Shown piece after piece: positions 61,444 to 64,000 of a DNA stretch of 64,000 nt. The stretch is taken from assembly GCA_044225675.1 (NCBI GenBank), contig JBGAIH010000024.1, positions 16,080 to 80,079 on the forward strand, in the 5' to 3' direction. The translations under genes were made by a program, and so were the position numbers. The notes beneath the pieces were generated by a model. The model made no database searches. It saw only the letters and a list, made by a program, of their open reading frames with translations, and had not been told where the DNA came from. Source of the DNA: JACMQX01 sp044225675. GTDB taxonomy: Bacteria; Pseudomonadota; Gammaproteobacteria; Burkholderiales; Burkholderiaceae_C. Numbering within the stretch: the stretch's first letter is position 1; every line of letters starts with the position of its first letter.

Positions 61444-61472
61444 TGTCACGGCCCTGTCACGGCGCTTTCATG
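61444..61472 (+). promoter_or_regulatory. Three Pho-box-like direct repeats
   Basis: TGTCACG (61444-61450), TGTCACG (61455-61461) and TTTCATG (61466-61472) repeat at exact 11-bp steps with 4-bp spacers. This matches the PhoB box layout (CTGTCAT-N4-CTGTCAT). It lies 48-76 bp upstream of the large lipoprotein gene and suggests activation under phosphate limitation. Confidence 0.7.
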
Positions 61473-61519
61473 CGCGCGGCCTACAACCTTCGGGTCCCCC
61501 TTCCAGGAATCCCGAAGTC

Positions 61520-63862
61520 ATGAACACAAGCAGTTTTTCCCGCTGGCCGCGATTGGCGGCCGCGTTGGGTCTGAGCAGTCTGGCGCTGCTCGGTTGCGGT
61601 GGCGGCGACGATGCGCCCGCTGCCTCCACACCTTCCCCCGTGCCCGCAGCGCCGACCCTGGCGGTGCAGGGCGTGGCGGCCGTCGGCGCGCCCGTGGTGG
61701 GCGCGCAGGTGGTCTTCCAGTGCGCGGCCGGCACGCCTGCTGCCAGCGTCACCGGCGCTGATGGCAGCTTCAAGGTGCCGGCGGAGGGCGTGGGCTTCCC
61801 GTGCGCCGTCAAGGTGACGGGCGGCACTGTCGGCAGCGCGGCGGGCGTTGCCAACACGCAGGCCTATTACTCGGTGGCGATGGGCGCGGGCACCGCCAAT
61901 GCCACGCCGCTGTCGACCCTGCTGGTGGCGCTGGCCACCGGCGGCGATCCGGCTCTGTGGTTCAGCAAGGCGCAGGCTGCACCCGGCTCGCTTGCCACGG
62001 TGACCTCGGGCACGCTCGCCACGGCCCTGACGCGACTGAAGTCGCTGCTGGCCGGCCTGCCCTCGCCGGTGACGCTGCCGGCAGGCTTCGACCCTGTCAC
62101 GACGGCCTTTGCGGCCGTGACGACGGACAGCACCGACAAGCTGCTCGAGCAGTTCAAGACGGCGCTGGCCACCGGCGGCGCGAGCCTGGGCGAGGCCATC
62201 GATCAGGCCGTCGCCAATCTGCCCCTGGTGGAAGCGACGCCCGCTGGCCTGACGCTCGAGAAGATCGGCGGCTTCCAGCATGCGGGCGGCGCCAGCTCGG
62301 CCGAGATCACGGCCTATGACCCGCTGAGCAAGCGCCTGTTCGTGATCAACGGCGCGCTGGGCACGGCCGACGTGCTGAGCCTGGCCGACCCGACCGCGCC
62401 GGTGCAGGTGGGCACGGTCACGATGGCGTCCATCAGCGCGAGCCTGTGCAGCGACACGCCCAACTGCGGCGCCAACAGCGTGGCCGTGCACAACGGCGTG
62501 GTGGCGCTCGCAGTGCAGCGCGGCACCAAGACGCTGCCGGGCTTCGTGGCCTTCCTGCGTGCGACGGATCTGGCCGTGATCGGCACGGCCACGGCCGGCG
62601 CGCTGCCCGACATGCTGACCTTCTCGCCCGATGGCCGCTATCTGCTCGTGGCCAATGAAGGCGAGCCCAACAGCTATGGGCAGCCGGACTCGGTGGACCC
62701 GGAAGGCTCGATCACCGTGATCGAACTCGCCGGCCTGCGGCCCGACGCCACGTCCGTGCAGAAGACGGTGACGCAGGTCGGCTTCACCGCCTTCAATGAC
62801 CAGATCGACACGCTGCGCGCAGCCGGTGTGCGCATCTACGGCCCGGGCGCCACGGTGGCGCAGGACCTGGAGCCCGAGTACATCACCGTCTCGGCCGACA
62901 GCCGCAAGGCCTGGGTGACGCTGCAGGAGAACAATGCGGTGGCGATCCTCGACCTGGTGACCAAGACGGTGACCGCCATCAAGCCCCTGGGCTGGAAGGA
63001 CCACAGCCTGGCCGGCAACGGCATGGACGTGAGCGACGAGGACGGCGGCACCAACACCAACAGCGGCACCAAGACGATCAAGATCTCGCCCGTGCCGGTG
63101 CGCGGGCTGTACCTGCCCGACGCGATCGCCAGCTTCACGGTGGGCACCTCGGTCTACCTGATCACCGCCAATGAAGGCGACGCGCGCGAGTACACAGGCA
63201 TCAATTCGGTGACGGCGGGCCGCGAGGACCCGCGCGTGAAGGACCACTGCGCCGCCGGCGTGTCGAGCGCGATTGCCACGGCCATGGGCCTGTCCAGCAG
63301 CGACGTGATCAAGGACTCGAACCTCGGTCGCCTGCGCGTGACGGCCTTCCCGTTTGGCGGCAGCTTCACCGGCAAGGACGGCTCGGGCGTGTGCACCGAG
63401 CTGTACTCGCTGGGCGGCCGCTCCTTCTCGATCTGGAACGCCGACGTGACGCAGGTGTTCGACTCGGGGGATCAGTTCGAGCGCAAGACGGCTGCGCTGC
63501 ACCCGACGCAGACCTTCAATGCCAGCAACGACAACAACACCTTCGACGACCGCAGCCCGGCCAAGGGCCCGGAGCCCGAGGGGGTGACGGTCGGCAAGAT
63601 CGGCACGCGCACCTTCGCCTTCATCGGCCTGGAGCGCGTGGGCGGGGTGATGGTCTACGACGTGAGCAACCCGGCGGCAGCCACGTATGTGACCTACATC
63701 AACACCCGCAGCGGCGCGACGGGCGATCTCGGACCCGAGGGCGTGACCTTCGTGAAGGCGAGCAAGTCGCCCAATGGCAAGCCGCTGCTGATCGTGGGCA
63801 ACGAGGTGAGCGGCACGACGGCGATCTACCAGCTCAACCTGAGTTACGCCCTGAGCGACTGA
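61520..63862 (+). CDS. Large choice-of-anchor I/phytase-like lipoprotein
   Basis: This 780-aa protein has a lipoprotein signal with cleavage before Cys26 (LALLGCGGGDD). The first 230 residues are Ala/Thr-rich, then a beta-propeller-like region (residues about 250-775) with repeated strands such as LTFSPDGRYLLVANEGEPNS, EPEYITVSADSRKAWVTLQE and FAFIGLERVGGVMVYDVSNP. These match choice-of-anchor I domains seen in phosphate-related secreted proteins. A role in phosphate scavenging is inferred from the upstream Pho boxes; catalytic residues are not assigned. Confidence 0.85.
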   Translation: MNTSSFSRWPRLAAALGLSSLALLGCGGGDDAPAASTPSPVPAAPTLAVQGVAAVGAPVVGAQVVFQCAAGTPAASVTGADGSFKVPAEGVGFPCAVKVTGGTVGSAAGVANTQAYYSVAMGAGTANATPLSTLLVALATGGDPALWFSKAQAAPGSLATVTSGTLATALTRLKSLLAGLPSPVTLPAGFDPVTTAFAAVTTDSTDKLLEQFKTALATGGASLGEAIDQAVANLPLVEATPAGLTLEKIGGFQHAGGASSAEITAYDPLSKRLFVINGALGTADVLSLADPTAPVQVGTVTMASISASLCSDTPNCGANSVAVHNGVVALAVQRGTKTLPGFVAFLRATDLAVIGTATAGALPDMLTFSPDGRYLLVANEGEPNSYGQPDSVDPEGSITVIELAGLRPDATSVQKTVTQVGFTAFNDQIDTLRAAGVRIYGPGATVAQDLEPEYITVSADSRKAWVTLQENNAVAILDLVTKTVTAIKPLGWKDHSLAGNGMDVSDEDGGTNTNSGTKTIKISPVPVRGLYLPDAIASFTVGTSVYLITANEGDAREYTGINSVTAGREDPRVKDHCAAGVSSAIATAMGLSSSDVIKDSNLGRLRVTAFPFGGSFTGKDGSGVCTELYSLGGRSFSIWNADVTQVFDSGDQFERKTAALHPTQTFNASNDNNTFDDRSPAKGPEPEGVTVGKIGTRTFAFIGLERVGGVMVYDVSNPAAATYVTYINTRSGATGDLGPEGVTFVKASKSPNGKPLLIVGNEVSGTTAIYQLNLSYALSD

Positions 63863-63940
63863 GCCCGCGAGGGACGCGCGGCGCCGGTGGCGCCTCGCAG
63901 GTGATCTGCGCCTTGTCGCGCGGTGTCTGCCAAGAAGAAA

Positions 63941-63966
63941 GCCGCCCTCGGGCGGCTGTGTTTTTT
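63941..63966 (+). terminator. Intrinsic terminator after the lipoprotein gene
   Basis: GCCGCCC-TC-GGGCGGC is followed by TGTGTTTTTT. The 7-bp GC-rich stem and T-run, preceded by an A-rich run, form a classical Rho-independent terminator 78 bp after the stop codon. Confidence 0.9.
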
Positions 63967-64000
63967 GCGATGCCTGGCACCGCAGGGGGCTGCGGGTGGG

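Noticed and set aside
61481..63502. Minus-strand reading frame of 673 aa
   Set aside because: It is antisense to the lipoprotein gene, whose sense frame has a lipobox and repeated propeller motifs.

Overview
This 64 kb window is high-GC DNA from a betaproteobacterium, most likely order Burkholderiales and Comamonadaceae-like. The grounds are the rpmH-rnpA-yidD-yidC-mnmE and dnaA-dnaN-gyrB organisation, a minCDE operon, a ybhP-clsB-ybhN operon and PagL. The taxonomic call is inferred from gene content only; no database search was possible. The replication origin lies in the window, between dnaA and dnaN at about 33.55-33.76 kb. It has a consensus DnaA box, a second box, a GC-rich spacer and a four-repeat DnaA-trio next to AT-rich DNA.

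Positions 1-27.7 kb hold a nearly complete type III secretion system (T3SS) of the Ysc/Bsc (Yersinia/Pseudomonas/Bordetella) type. The minus strand carries sctW (YopN with a TyeA-like end), a SycN-like chaperone, sctX, sctY, sctV, and a STAS-domain anti-sigma antagonist cut by the window edge. From a shared divergent control region with two copies of GATAC-N4-GTATAGG, the plus strand carries an lcrG-like gene, an unusually large lcrV-like tip gene (654 aa), a SycD-type chaperone, two translocators, a second SycD-type chaperone and a small TPR gene. These are followed by sctI-J-K-L-N-O-P-Q-R-S-T-U, a bscW-like gene and sctC. SctP is 872 aa, far above the usual size. A 533-aa candidate effector with its own CesT-type chaperone and a 309-aa second candidate effector close the locus, before a strong terminator. 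The needle subunit (sctF), sctD and sctE are not in the window and presumably lie to the left.

Positions 27.7-37.6 kb hold the conserved origin block: mnmE, yidC, yidD, rnpA and rpmH on the minus strand, then dnaA, oriC, dnaN and gyrB on the plus strand.

Positions 37.7-49.2 kb hold a minus-strand defence operon inserted after gyrB: type I restriction-modification hsdR-hsdM-hsdS, then an overlapping AAA15/PtuA-like ATPase, a PtuB-like HNH nuclease broken by a frameshift, an unrecognised 451-aa protein and a NucS/DUF91-like putative nuclease. HsdS has an extra C-terminal domain.

Positions 49.3-64 kb hold accessory and housekeeping genes: a 94-aa protein behind a structured inverted-repeat element, an MFS transporter, a VOC protein, a secreted papain-like cysteine protease, a DnaQ-like exonuclease, a secreted NlpC/P60 protein, a small membrane protein, minCDE, a membrane-lipid operon (YbhP-like EEP protein, ClsB, YbhN), the lipid A deacylase PagL, and a large lipoprotein behind three Pho-box repeats.
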